A stretch of DNA of 64,000 nucleotides from Niastella sp. OAS944 (GCA_024809215.1 JANUBW010000010.1:248001-312000), one strand, 5' to 3'. Numbered from the stretch's first letter, positions 28,301-37,532 are shown. Numbers and translations are program-made. Notes: generated by a model not told the origin, from the sequence alone.

Positions 28301-28927
28301 ATGGAACATCATACTGATAACAGAGGTATCAATCGAATTGATGCTGCCTTAGCGCAGTGGGATCAACAAAACGATAAATATATACAACGTTATGGAAGGG
28401 ACGTATTGCAGGACCGAGATTATCAAAAGGTCAGAAGAGATGTGCTGATGCAGGTATATAATGACAACAAGAATAAAAAGAATTTGACAACTGCTGAAAA
28501 AATGGACCTGCGCGTGCTTAAGGGGCAGCTCAACCAGATGGATCGACAACTCTATTCGCGGCCGGTACGTGCAATAAGAAATATGTATGCAGTATTAAAA
28601 TCGATAGTCAATGCCCTGACAAAGTCTATCTCCTCTCCCGTCAAGTCGATACAACCAGCTGCCAGTCGTCGCCCAGCTGCGAACAATAATGCACTTTCCC
28701 AGCCACGCGAACCGGCACTCGCACATTCAGCAACGATGACTATTGCTGGCCATGGACAGCAACAGTTAACAAATGGGTCCAACCATATGGCTAATGGCAC
28801 GCAGAATAACGGTCAGCAATCCACTGTTACCAAATCAGCTGCCCCAGCAAAAGTGATTCAACGCAACTTTAGAAATAATGTACGTAAAGTGCTCCAAGCT
28901 GAAAAAGGAAAAGGAATAAAGAAGTAA
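28301..28927 (+). CDS. Basic hypothetical protein after traN
   Basis: 208 residues. The N-terminal 85 residues are helical and charged. The middle is a low-complexity Ala/Asn/Gln/Pro linker. The C-terminus is strongly basic (RNFRNNVRKVLQAEKGKGIKK in part). It may bind nucleic acid. It lies 22 bp after traN and shares the terminal residues KGIKK with the unrelated protein at 11469-11918. Confidence 0.5.
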   Translation: MEHHTDNRGINRIDAALAQWDQQNDKYIQRYGRDVLQDRDYQKVRRDVLMQVYNDNKNKKNLTTAEKMDLRVLKGQLNQMDRQLYSRPVRAIRNMYAVLKSIVNALTKSISSPVKSIQPAASRRPAANNNALSQPREPALAHSATMTIAGHGQQQLTNGSNHMANGTQNNGQQSTVTKSAAPAKVIQRNFRNNVRKVLQAEKGKGIKK

Positions 28928-28958
28928 TTATTATTTAAGCAAAAAAATACAGTGAGTT

Positions 28959-30248
28959 ATGGAATCGATGGAAATTACGAGTAAGCTTTTAACAAAAGTG
29001 GAAAATTTAGGGTATGGCCAAGAGGTAAAGGATCAGATTAACGAAGCGAGAGCAAAGGGGCTTTTGGAGTTTTCTGCTGGTGACATCAGAACCTTTAAAA
29101 ACCCTGATAACATAGGGAATTATGTGGTAGAATACCAGTTAAATTTTGCTCCTTCTGCCAACGATAACAATTCCTCGTACTTGCAAACGATTGAATCGCT
29201 TTTAACCCGCGACATTTTTATTCCGCATAGGGTTATTGAAGGGGTAAATACGCGTGAAGTTGAATCATTCATTGTTGAAACGTTACAGTCTACAGCCAAC
29301 AAACAACAGTTACCGGAAGCAGTAGTTAATCAGATCGATGAGCGCATGAAATGGGCGCTTGAACATGCACCTGATACATTTAGCGCGCTACTCATTCAAT
29401 ACAATCCACCTATCCATTTTACCATTCCCGATGCTATTGTAAAGGAAGCCGAAGCGCTTCAACTGGACAAAAACAGGTATAATATTTTTTCCAGCTACTA
29501 TAATTTGACGGCGTTGGAAATAGCCAATACCATGCAAGGCAGATTTGCCCGCAAGAACCTGTTTAAAAAAGCATCTGCTGATCGCGATACGGTAGGTGCG
29601 AACCATGTCCAGAAGTCCAACCAAGTCAGAAAGCTCAATGATATGTTTACCTCATGGGTAGAAGTCGCCTTTGATCGGCCCAGGCGGCCCGATGGCGCAT
29701 GTGAAATCATATTGCATTCCGATTTTGACATACGGCCCACGCTCGCACAACTCAATTTTATTGAACTACGTAATATGTATGATCGGGGCCGCATGATTGA
29801 CTTTTTAGAAAAAGGAAGCCTTGTTCTATTTAACAATGGCAATCAAAACGGGGAAAGCCAAGTGCTTGGTCAGGTAAATCCAATTTACCGAGGTATGGAT
29901 CTGTTCAAATTGGATGGTGAGCCTATCACTAACCACCGGCTTTACTTGAAGGACCGCCGCATGGAAGTTGGTGCATATGTCGAATTAAAAAAAGGGTCGG
30001 TTGCGCCGCCTCAGGAAGAAAAAAAAACAATTGATCCTCCCGACGAACGAGCTAAGAAATTTAACAACTCCAAGAAAGAGGCAATAGCTGCTTCCCTTAA
30101 GGACAATCCGACCCATAACACAAAAAACGTCGTGGACAAACCGGCGGTTCCTGAGCATAAACGTTCAGCCGATAACACCGCTGGCATCAATAGACGAAAT
30201 GCCCGTACCGTACGGGAGAATGGAAGTCGCAAAGGACAAAGGAGATAA
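28959..30248 (+). CDS. Hypothetical tra-operon protein with basic tail
   Basis: 429 residues. Residues 1-345 look like a folded mixed alpha/beta region and 346-429 a Lys/Arg/Asn-rich disordered tail (KKFNNSKKEAIAASLKDN, ending RKGQRR). No motif is recognised. It is the last gene of the continuous tra stretch and may be a DNA-handling accessory protein. Confidence 0.5.
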   Translation: MESMEITSKLLTKVENLGYGQEVKDQINEARAKGLLEFSAGDIRTFKNPDNIGNYVVEYQLNFAPSANDNNSSYLQTIESLLTRDIFIPHRVIEGVNTREVESFIVETLQSTANKQQLPEAVVNQIDERMKWALEHAPDTFSALLIQYNPPIHFTIPDAIVKEAEALQLDKNRYNIFSSYYNLTALEIANTMQGRFARKNLFKKASADRDTVGANHVQKSNQVRKLNDMFTSWVEVAFDRPRRPDGACEIILHSDFDIRPTLAQLNFIELRNMYDRGRMIDFLEKGSLVLFNNGNQNGESQVLGQVNPIYRGMDLFKLDGEPITNHRLYLKDRRMEVGAYVELKKGSVAPPQEEKKTIDPPDERAKKFNNSKKEAIAASLKDNPTHNTKNVVDKPAVPEHKRSADNTAGINRRNARTVRENGSRKGQRR

Positions 30249-30261
30249 AAATTATTTAGTC

Positions 30262-30298
30262 AGCGTCGCTACTACTATTACACTGCAATGGCGACGCT
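30262..30298. terminator. 8-bp inverted repeat after the tra stretch
   Basis: AGCGTCGC (30262-30269) and GCGACGCT (30291-30298) pair around a 21-base loop, but no U-tract follows. It may be a weak or factor-dependent terminator, or a processing hairpin separating the tra genes from the five-gene module cluster. Confidence 0.3.
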
Positions 30299-30319
30299 CC
30301 GTTCAGGATTAGTAATGCT

Positions 30320-30859
30320 ATGAAGCGATCATCAGGTGATATTGCGAACAAAAAGGGAAAATACGTACTGCATAGTCTATCAGAACTCATGCTTGATCCT
30401 GGAATGGAGCGGGCAAAACCTTACTGGCTGCATACGCCCTTTGACAAGTTTAAGGATGCCTTTCAGATATTGTGTCGAAGGGATCACCGTGAATTTTTTC
30501 ATGATCTTGGCTGGAACAGCGGTCATATATGGATGTCTCACGTCAAATTTATCACCTCTCCCAAAAATGAAATCGTGGCAGTTAGGTATCCAAGGTCTCA
30601 GGATGATGGGCCAGAGTTTCCTGCCGGCGTTTATCTCTATTTTAACCCGAAAGTGATTTCTTTTAAAAGGTTGGAAGAAACCGGATTATATCTTTCTTGT
30701 TATAAGCGGTTCGGGGAACATGGAGAAACACTGCTTCTAGCCACAAAACGCGAATTAGAAAAAAAAATGCTGAATAGAAAACCGTTCAATGATCACCAAC
30801 GAGTAGAATATGTTGATGAATGCAGTCCAAAGAAAATGAATTGTCGACCCCGTAGATGA
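30320..30859 (+). CDS. Repeat-module protein A (one module)
   Basis: 179 residues, soluble. It appears to be a single copy of a module repeated in the next four genes. An N-terminal Y-x-LHSL strand leads to TPFDKFKDAFQIL (helix), then HREFFHDLGW. The core motif PAGVYLYFNPKVIS is followed by FKRLEETGLYLSCY. It opens a cluster of five same-strand genes that ends in a strong terminator. I know no family for this pattern. Homology is judged by eye. Confidence 0.5.
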   Translation: MKRSSGDIANKKGKYVLHSLSELMLDPGMERAKPYWLHTPFDKFKDAFQILCRRDHREFFHDLGWNSGHIWMSHVKFITSPKNEIVAVRYPRSQDDGPEFPAGVYLYFNPKVISFKRLEETGLYLSCYKRFGEHGETLLLATKRELEKKMLNRKPFNDHQRVEYVDECSPKKMNCRPRR

Positions 30860-30913
30860 ATAATCGGTCCATTACAGCGGTAGGTATTATGTGAGAAAGG
30901 AAGCCTGTAGAAG

Positions 30914-31423
30914 ATGAATAATTATATCGTAAAAGTGAAATACCAATTACTCTTTGATCAACAGCCGCGTGATAATCAACCTTGGTATAAAACTGAAAAA
31001 CCTTTTGATTATCTAGTGGACGCATTTCACGCCATGAACATGGATAACCGTATGTACTTTAAAGATCTTGCCTGGCACCATGGCTTTTTCTTTACGATCG
31101 GAAGTGCAGCAATTCTATCAAAACAACTCGGCTTGGTTTGTCGTAAATACGCGATAGACAAAAATGCTGCTCTTAAGTTTTCTGCCGGTACCTACTTGCA
31201 TATTAACACCGCTGCTATTTCAATCAGGGAATTTGAAAAACGAGCTGGAATCGATCTATCGCTGTATGAACCTAAAAAAACATATGGTGCGCTCTATTTG
31301 CTCGCCTCTAAAAGTAACCTGGGAATAGTAAACATCGATGGACAGCTATATACGCCCAGGATAAAAAAATATAACAGACAAACCCAACCTACTTTTCCAA
31401 AGGGATTATCCCTGTTGCTTTGA
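30914..31423 (+). CDS. Repeat-module protein B (one module)
   Basis: 169 residues. The landmarks appear in the same order as in protein A: KPFDYLVDAFHAM, MYFKDLAWHHG, SAGTYLHINTAAIS, FEKRAGIDLSLYEP. It aligns best with protein A. There is no export signal or transmembrane helix, so it is probably cytoplasmic. Function unknown. Confidence 0.5.
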   Translation: MNNYIVKVKYQLLFDQQPRDNQPWYKTEKPFDYLVDAFHAMNMDNRMYFKDLAWHHGFFFTIGSAAILSKQLGLVCRKYAIDKNAALKFSAGTYLHINTAAISIREFEKRAGIDLSLYEPKKTYGALYLLASKSNLGIVNIDGQLYTPRIKKYNRQTQPTFPKGLSLLL

Positions 31424-31481
31424 AGCGTTCGAAATTATTGTTAGTCGCTTGCTTGATGCCAAATAAGCAAGAACCAAAAAT

Positions 31482-32018
31482 ATGTGTATGAGTCAGCAAG
31501 ATAAAAAAGAATATATACTGTCCTACGAAAGTATTGAACTATCAGGATGGGACCCGAAAATGAATTCCCGACCTATGCGAATAGCGGTGATGAAATATTT
31601 TCCATCGCTCAAGAAAGCATTTGATGAATTAAAATTACTGGATGCCAAAGCATTTAATGAAGCGCTTTGCCTAAAGGAGCTGCGTCCGCGTGTGTATACT
31701 AAAGCATTCATCATGGAAGATGACAAAATGCTGCTAATGAACAGGTATATTGAAGATTACAAACATAGTAACCTTCGTGACGGCCTATATATTGAACTCA
31801 ATAATAAATTAATTTCTAAGGAAAGCTTTGAAAAAGAGACGGGGCATGAACTGGGCAACCTCGTCTTAAAAGGGCCTTTATTGGATTATTATCTGGTACC
31901 CAATACTTCTATTGGTCAATCAATTCCATTAGATGGGCAGCAGCGGGAACTACAACGCAGAATACATTATGGTTCCAAAAAGTTAAGAGACGATAAAGAA
32001 GGTGGATTGAAAATATAA
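31482..32018 (+). CDS. Repeat-module protein C (one module)
   Basis: 178 residues (the ATG at 31488 is equally possible). Landmarks: YFPSLKKAFDELKL, KAFNEALCLKEL, RDGLYIELNNKLIS, FEKETGHELGNL. The order matches proteins A and B. The C-terminus is basic. Function unknown. Confidence 0.5.
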   Translation: MCMSQQDKKEYILSYESIELSGWDPKMNSRPMRIAVMKYFPSLKKAFDELKLLDAKAFNEALCLKELRPRVYTKAFIMEDDKMLLMNRYIEDYKHSNLRDGLYIELNNKLISKESFEKETGHELGNLVLKGPLLDYYLVPNTSIGQSIPLDGQQRELQRRIHYGSKKLRDDKEGGLKI

Positions 32019-32042
32019 AGGTTAATTAAATTACTACAGCGC

Positions 32043-33515
32043 ATGGTTAGTGGATTGAACTATAGATTACAGATACTTGAAGAAACGCTGCTTCCTGTTC
32101 GCAGACTGGGTGAGCAATACCAGCACGAAACACATTATCATAACAGCCTATCGGATGCATTTCTGTCGCTATTGAGATTGTCTATCGAAGAAATGGATTA
32201 TCGATTTGCCAAGCATATTGGGCCAGAGTTTGCGCGGCATATCAAAGAAGCTGCTATTATCGAAGAGAACCATTCAGAAAGTATATGCGTGCAATTGCAA
32301 AGGACCGCACACGACATCAATTTACCGGAAAATATTGATCGACCTTTATTTTTGCATTTTCCCAGAGGTATTAAACATTTTGAAGAAATTACCGGTATAC
32401 CGCTTCAAGAATATGTAGGCTATCAGCCGGACGCTAAATGTTTGCTATATGGATATTTAAGTACAGAGAACCAGGACATGTACTTTTCCGACGGAATAAC
32501 ATCATTACGATTCTCTTTAGAACGACAAGGCCAATTGTGGCCGAAAAATAATGCCCAAAATTTCGCCGTATATGTTCAAGGATATAACAATCCAGACCTG
32601 ATGAGCGATGCCAGGAATCGGTTAGGCTGGCAATTTTCGTCGGTTTATCATTATTCTTCCATAGCAGATGCCTTTGCCTATTTGATGCAAACTAATATAG
32701 CTACCTGTCATCGTTATATAAGTTTTTCAAACGCTTTAGATCAGCACATCACCGATGCTTATATTACCGGCCCGCATATGTCGAAGATAGTAGGCATTGA
32801 AATGCAAGATCAGTCTCAATTTGTGGGTTCCCGTTCAGCAAACGAAGACCTGCATCTCCAATTTTATAATGGTTCTAGTGAATATAAATATCAGCTTAAC
32901 CATTTCTTGAAAAACGCAGGCTTTGATATCAATACAAATACCCACCTGTTGGCTCAATATGATGATTTGACCAAAACAATACGGCTCCAACCGGCGTATC
33001 AAACTTGTAAAAGGTTAGCAAATCAATATCATTCAGCTCAATTAAAAGGCTTGCCGCAAGGTTATCAGGTATCTATGGAAAGGGAAAGCCTCGCAGGAAA
33101 CGATCACCTTTCCGGTTATCAGGACAATCACCGTTCGTTTGCTACTATTGAAAATGCGGTGCAATATATCATGGGTTTACATGATGCTTTATTTGACAGG
33201 CAGCAGGCGGTTGCCCATGGTGCATTCATTCATATAAAGAATGTGGTGCTAATGGATAACAACAGTGGCTGCGAGGTACTTCGCCGGTTTGCTGAGGACA
33301 AACAGGATTTGATAAAAGTAAATATGGCTGCTGCTTCATTTAAGGCATTACGAGCGATAGAACGTCATACCACACCGCTGGAACATTTGGGATCGCCGCA
33401 TCACTATATCGCCCTGGTTAACAAGCCTCTAGGACACATAAAACGAAAAGCTAAAGCCAAGAATCCTGCCTGCCGGGACAATGAACCGTTAAAGAAAAAT
33501 TCTTTTGGCATATAA
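32043..33515 (+). CDS. Repeat-module protein D (three modules)
   Basis: 490 residues made of about three consecutive modules. Each starts with a helix of the type NSLSDAFLSLLRL (about 40), SSIADAFAYLMQ (about 212) or ATIENAVQYIMG (about 368). Each then has a GxY-like strand core, clearest as RPLFLHFPRGIKHFEE in the first copy and degenerate in the others. The tail is basic (IKRKAKAKN). It begins 25 bp after protein C. Function unknown. Confidence 0.5.
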   Translation: MVSGLNYRLQILEETLLPVRRLGEQYQHETHYHNSLSDAFLSLLRLSIEEMDYRFAKHIGPEFARHIKEAAIIEENHSESICVQLQRTAHDINLPENIDRPLFLHFPRGIKHFEEITGIPLQEYVGYQPDAKCLLYGYLSTENQDMYFSDGITSLRFSLERQGQLWPKNNAQNFAVYVQGYNNPDLMSDARNRLGWQFSSVYHYSSIADAFAYLMQTNIATCHRYISFSNALDQHITDAYITGPHMSKIVGIEMQDQSQFVGSRSANEDLHLQFYNGSSEYKYQLNHFLKNAGFDINTNTHLLAQYDDLTKTIRLQPAYQTCKRLANQYHSAQLKGLPQGYQVSMERESLAGNDHLSGYQDNHRSFATIENAVQYIMGLHDALFDRQQAVAHGAFIHIKNVVLMDNNSGCEVLRRFAEDKQDLIKVNMAAASFKALRAIERHTTPLEHLGSPHHYIALVNKPLGHIKRKAKAKNPACRDNEPLKKNSFGI

Positions 33516-33529
33516 AATTAAGAGAAGCC

Positions 33530-34594
33530 ATGGCTTACTTGTCGTATACGATATATACTAAATTCCGGCCACTAGGCTACACGCCAACTAACGATGTGAT
33601 TAAGGATAATTGTTCTACGCTGCGCGTATCGCGTTTTCAGAATTTGGAACATGCATTGGCATATTTCTGTGCAACTAATATGCAATACTTTATAGAAAGC
33701 AGGGCTATTCAGGATAAAAGCAATGAACATTTTGAAAGTATGCGATTATTTAGAATGGTAGGAAATAGCTATGATCATTTACCCATGCTGGATGTTTTTG
33801 TGAAGGCCGATGTTAGATTTAGTCATTTCCCTTCCGGCATGTATTATATATCGGGACGGCGGCTTGGGCTATTAACAGAAGAAAGTAATTTTCCGCTGAA
33901 CAGGTGTAAACAGTTTGATCCGCAAAACATTATCATGCAGGTCGGAAAATATGATCAACAAACCGGCGAGGTAATGCCGGATGAAAGCTGGCTAGAACTA
34001 CACCGTCACTCCCTAAATTATATGGATGAAGTAAATCAACATACACCCATATTTAAAATTGCAAAATATTCCGATGCTTTTGGACAACCCGTATATAGCG
34101 GATCGAATTATTCCGGGTCGTTGATAGAGGAATATTTTCATTACGGCTGGGAAAAAGTTATTCAACATTTATCATCGTTTGATTTGAACGAACTTGATTA
34201 TGCGCGGATGTATGGTAAGCATGTCCATGAACTCATCCATCATATTTCAGTAACTGATCAAATAGGAAATGAATTGTTAACTTTAAAAGCCAATCGTGGC
34301 CTTACTATGAACGGCGACCCTAGCCAACTGGGTATTTATCTATATGTCAATCAAACCCAACAACCAAGTGCCGATTTTGCCAATTATCTGCAATTATCTC
34401 CTACAGAAGAATCTTGTCAAGTGAGAATGTACAACAAAAGCTGTTTTGCAATTACTCCCACCGACGCTTGGGATTTGTTTGTTAAATATGGTAATAATAT
34501 TAACGCCCATATCAAAGCCCCCAAGCGAACTATCAAAACTAGATCAGTATTCAGTGATACAAATAATATATGTAAACGCATTAGAAGAGGCTAG
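33530..34594 (+). CDS. Repeat-module protein E (two modules)
   Basis: 354 residues. The first module has QNLEHALAYFCA near residue 38 and FPSGMYYISGRRLG near 102. The second has IEEYFHYGWEKVIQ near 200 and QLGIYLYVNQTQQ near 265. The tail is basic (APKRTIKTRS). It is the last gene of the cluster and is followed by a terminator at 34664. Function unknown. Confidence 0.5.
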   Translation: MAYLSYTIYTKFRPLGYTPTNDVIKDNCSTLRVSRFQNLEHALAYFCATNMQYFIESRAIQDKSNEHFESMRLFRMVGNSYDHLPMLDVFVKADVRFSHFPSGMYYISGRRLGLLTEESNFPLNRCKQFDPQNIIMQVGKYDQQTGEVMPDESWLELHRHSLNYMDEVNQHTPIFKIAKYSDAFGQPVYSGSNYSGSLIEEYFHYGWEKVIQHLSSFDLNELDYARMYGKHVHELIHHISVTDQIGNELLTLKANRGLTMNGDPSQLGIYLYVNQTQQPSADFANYLQLSPTEESCQVRMYNKSCFAITPTDAWDLFVKYGNNINAHIKAPKRTIKTRSVFSDTNNICKRIRRG

Positions 34595-34663
34595 CCCGAA
34601 GAGGAAACAGGCTCTGCAGGAGTGCAACCTGTCAGCAATACGGCTAGACACGGGGATAACCCA

Positions 34664-34695
34664 GGGCTTTCCATTGTGGAAGGCCCTTTTTTTTA
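34664..34695 (+). terminator. Rho-independent terminator of the repeat-module cluster
   Basis: GGGCTTTCCA and TGGAAGGCCC form a 10-bp stem (one G-U pair) with a 3-base loop, followed by eight T residues. It ends transcription of the 30320-34594 genes. Confidence 0.85.
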
Positions 34696-34789
34696 TCCAT
34701 GTGTTGATGGCTAAAAAACTCATGGTATACTAGCATTGATGTGTGAGACAAATCTGATGCAGTGTACAGCTCACAGAAGCTCCTGGAAT

Positions 34790-35048
34790 ATTCGGCCTGC
34801 CGGAAGGCAAAGTTATTTGCTCACACAGGGGAAAGTCGAAAAAAATCTCCACCGCAAAAGGCCATGGCCGCCGTAGGGCATCGGCGACAACACACTTTCC
34901 ACCTCAGTTCAACACTTATATTGAAATACATTACCCGTCTTTGTCAACAGCTGCCCTACGGCGGCCATGTTCACCAATTTTTGGCGGTTGTATTTTTTTG
35001 ACGTTTCCCGCCCACGCGCGATAAAGGTTGCCTATCGGCAGGCCGAAT
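34790..35048. repeat. Long imperfect inverted repeat (about 95-nt arms, 71-nt loop) upstream of ardC
   Basis: The inner arms CATGGCCGCCGTAGGGCA (34863-34880) and its perfect complement (34952-34969) are 18 bp long. The outer arms ATTCGGCCTGCCG..AGGCAA (34790-34810) and 35028-35048 match at 19 of 21 positions. The stretch between inner and outer arms is also partly complementary (GGGAAA.GTC.AAAAAAAT against its counterpart). It lies between a terminator and ardC. It could be an origin of transfer, a structured RNA or leader, or a small non-coding inverted-repeat element. Confidence 0.75.
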
Positions 35049-35090
35049 GAGGCGAAGCCGAATTATTCAATAACAAAAATTCATTTCGTT

Positions 35091-36053
35091 ATGGCAACAT
35101 TTAATTATCGCGCAGCAAACGCAGACCACAAAGACATTTATTCAGAAGTAAACGATTACGTTATTGCCGCCCTTGAAAAAGGAGATATTATTTGGCAAAA
35201 GCCATGGCATGGCTATGGCTTGCCCCGTAACATTACCGGAGAAACACCATACCGCGGATGGAACGCGTTCCTACTCAATTTCGTTTCGCTGTTCAAAGAA
35301 TATGCAACACCGTACTATATCACCTTTTTACAAGCGCAGCAGTTAGGAGGTAGTATTCGTAAAGGAGAAAAAGGTTACCGCATTATTTTCATGGCACCCG
35401 TCAAAAGTAAGTACCACTCCCGTACCGTTAGGGATGAAGCGACCGGCATAGAAAGACAAGTACCTGAAATGATTCGCGTACCTAAGATGCACACCGTTTT
35501 TAATATCGCGCAAACGGAAGGTATCGAATTTCAGGTCGATAAACCCACCGAACGCACCCACATACAAAAGATCGCAGCCTGTGAAGAGATTATTGCAGGT
35601 ATGCCTAAGCGCCCGCCCATCACACACAAAGGTGATCAGGCGTGTTATGTTCCTTCACTCGATGAAGTATTTATGCCCGCCCAATCCTTATTTCACAACG
35701 ACGAAGGTTATTATAGCACTTTGTTCCATGAGCTGGCACATAGTACCGGGCACATCAGCCGGTTGAACCGCGAAGAATTAATGACCGACGATAGTTTCGG
35801 CGGTAAAAATTACAGCAAAGAAGAATTAACGGCTGAATTGACAGCTGCCTATTTGTCTGGAGTTACCGGCATTCAACAAGCCACTATTGATAACAGTGCG
35901 GCATATATCAAAGGGTGGCTGCATAAACTGCGCGATGATAAAAGATTTTTTTTAAATGCCGCTTCACAAGCACGAGCAGCTTGTGAATTTATTCTCAATA
36001 ATTGCGGGCAAGCAGTGCTCACGCTATCTGAACATCAATCTACAAATGCTTAA
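35091..36053 (+). CDS. ardC: ArdC-family antirestriction protein (DUF1738 plus zincin domain)
   Basis: 320 residues from the ATG at 35091 (an upstream in-frame TTG lies inside the inverted repeat and is rejected). The N-terminal ssDNA-binding-type domain includes ALEKGDIIWQKPWHG and PYRGWNAFLL. The C-terminal zincin-like peptidase domain has HELAHSTGH with the first His at about residue 213. ArdC proteins protect incoming single-stranded DNA after conjugation. Early expression in the recipient would fit the unusual palindromic leader. Confidence 0.9.
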   Translation: MATFNYRAANADHKDIYSEVNDYVIAALEKGDIIWQKPWHGYGLPRNITGETPYRGWNAFLLNFVSLFKEYATPYYITFLQAQQLGGSIRKGEKGYRIIFMAPVKSKYHSRTVRDEATGIERQVPEMIRVPKMHTVFNIAQTEGIEFQVDKPTERTHIQKIAACEEIIAGMPKRPPITHKGDQACYVPSLDEVFMPAQSLFHNDEGYYSTLFHELAHSTGHISRLNREELMTDDSFGGKNYSKEELTAELTAAYLSGVTGIQQATIDNSAAYIKGWLHKLRDDKRFFLNAASQARAACEFILNNCGQAVLTLSEHQSTNA

Positions 36054-36068
36054 TTAAAATTCATTTTT

Positions 36069-36311
36069 ATGTTACCCACCATTCATATACATCATGACCT
36101 TGTATTGCCCGATAATGAACAATGGCAATTCCGTTTCCACATTCAAAGCCAAACGTCCAACCGTCTGTACACCATTGCCCAACACAAAAGAAAGAAACAC
36201 TGGGGCTGCGATTGCCCCGGATGGAAAAGGCATCGCCATTGTAAACACCTGCAAGCTATGGGCATACTGGGCAACGAACAACCTTACGAAGTAAATTTTA
36301 TAAAAGACTAA
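36069..36311 (+). CDS. SWIM-type zinc-finger mini-protein
   Basis: 80 residues with the SWIM metal-binding pattern C-x-C-x(n)-C-x-H seen as CDCPGWKRHRHCKHL. It is small enough to be only the finger plus a strand-rich N-terminus. It begins 15 bp after ardC and probably binds DNA or protein. Such fingers are common near ardC on Bacteroidota elements. Confidence 0.75.
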   Translation: MLPTIHIHHDLVLPDNEQWQFRFHIQSQTSNRLYTIAQHKRKKHWGCDCPGWKRHRHCKHLQAMGILGNEQPYEVNFIKD

Positions 36312-36314
36312 AAT

Positions 36315-36620
36315 ATGGCTAGAGGATTTTTAGACGGTTACAAAACCTACGACACCTCAAAGGGCTTTGGCAACGCCAAGCAATGGAATAATGCTTTCCG
36401 CGAACGTATGAGTAAAGAGGATGCAACGGCTATCCTACAGGAGCAGCAGGAAACACCATGGGCTATCTTAGGAGTAAGTACCAGCGCCACAAAAGCAGAA
36501 ATCAAAAAGGCGTTTCGTCTAATGATTATACAGTGGCATCCTGACAAAAATCAACATCGTTTGCCGGAAGCAGAAGCCATGAGCAAAAAGATCATTGCCG
36601 CCTACACCATGTTAAGCTAA
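36315..36620 (+). CDS. J-domain (DnaJ-like) small protein
   Basis: 101 residues. The second half is a J domain with PWAILGVSTSATKAEIKKAF and the essential HPD motif in QWHPDKN. The N-terminal 40 residues are unique. It should recruit an Hsp70 (DnaK). It lacks the Gly/Phe and zinc regions of full DnaJ. It begins 3 bp after the SWIM gene. Confidence 0.8.
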   Translation: MARGFLDGYKTYDTSKGFGNAKQWNNAFRERMSKEDATAILQEQQETPWAILGVSTSATKAEIKKAFRLMIIQWHPDKNQHRLPEAEAMSKKIIAAYTMLS

Positions 36621-36631
36621 CGATCTTTTAT

Positions 36632-36669
36632 AAGTATACCTGTGCTTGACAAGTAGCGCAGGTATACTT
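36632..36669. terminator. Strong hairpin after the J-domain gene
   Basis: AAGTATACCTGTGC and GCGCAGGTATACTT pair at 13 of 14 positions around a 10-base loop. It begins 11 bp after the stop codon. There is no U-tract, so it may act as a processing or stabilising hairpin rather than an intrinsic terminator. Confidence 0.45.
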
Positions 36670-36725
36670 CCAGGGAAGCTAAATGAAGGCTCAAAAAATA
36701 ATTCATCACCATAAAATAATTTATC

Positions 36726-37460
36726 ATGACAACAAAAAATCAAGTCAACGGAAAACTATTATATACTAATGGATTTATTAATCCATCGCTATCCTTAGCG
36801 GAATTGTTGCAATTTGATGTGGAGAGTAAAAGACTGGCTATTGACAGAATTCAGGTATGGGGACGACACTCACCTTATAATAATGATATTGATAGAGATC
36901 TTTTTGAACCACTTACTGACTATTATAGTTATGATCAACTCAATAGCCTAACCACGGAAGACCAAATTGATGAAGCGCTGAAAACGGTATTTACCCGGTT
37001 AGTGGAGCATCACCAACAGATGATAATTAAAACAGACGCCCATCATTATGAATTAGGTGTTCAGATTTACGTAGCCAGCAAGCAATTGAAGTTTAGTGGT
37101 GAATTATATCTTACTAAAGGTCAGTTGTTAGGTTTTATTGCTGTTCGTCATCACTCCAATGATTTTGATGTGACCAAAGTATCGCGTGCCATCAACTTTC
37201 TTCATAATAGTGCGCCACGTAAAAATTACGGCATTAACAATTCAAATACAGGTCAAATCATGCACAAATGGAGCATGGAGAGTGACTACATCTACATGCG
37301 CTTTGAATATTGCCATGAGCAGCAACTGAAAGCTATACAACTGTGGTTCGAGCAGGTAAAGCATGTACAACAATCTAGTAATGCCTACACTTTTAGACTG
37401 CAAATAGATGCCCTACCTGACGGCGCCTTTAACATTCGCTTAGTCATGTGGTGGCAATAA
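36726..37460 (+). CDS. Hypothetical soluble protein
   Basis: 244 residues with mixed strands and helices and several His-rich spots (VEHHQQ, DAHHYELG). There is no signal or membrane helix. It follows the ardC-SWIM-J cluster on the same strand. Not recognised. Confidence 0.5.
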   Translation: MTTKNQVNGKLLYTNGFINPSLSLAELLQFDVESKRLAIDRIQVWGRHSPYNNDIDRDLFEPLTDYYSYDQLNSLTTEDQIDEALKTVFTRLVEHHQQMIIKTDAHHYELGVQIYVASKQLKFSGELYLTKGQLLGFIAVRHHSNDFDVTKVSRAINFLHNSAPRKNYGINNSNTGQIMHKWSMESDYIYMRFEYCHEQQLKAIQLWFEQVKHVQQSSNAYTFRLQIDALPDGAFNIRLVMWWQ

Positions 37461-37532
37461 TAGCTATCAGTTCTCATTCTATCATGCACTGCTCTTACTA
37501 TATCATTCATTACTCATCTAAAAATATATTGT

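Noticed and set aside
34595-34663. Small gene continuing after repeat-module protein E
   Set aside because: The frame there (to 34733) runs through the terminator hairpin and overlaps protein E out of frame.
35028-35090. Upstream TTG start of ardC
   Set aside because: It lies inside the right arm of the inverted repeat. The ATG at 35091 gives the normal ArdC N-terminus.
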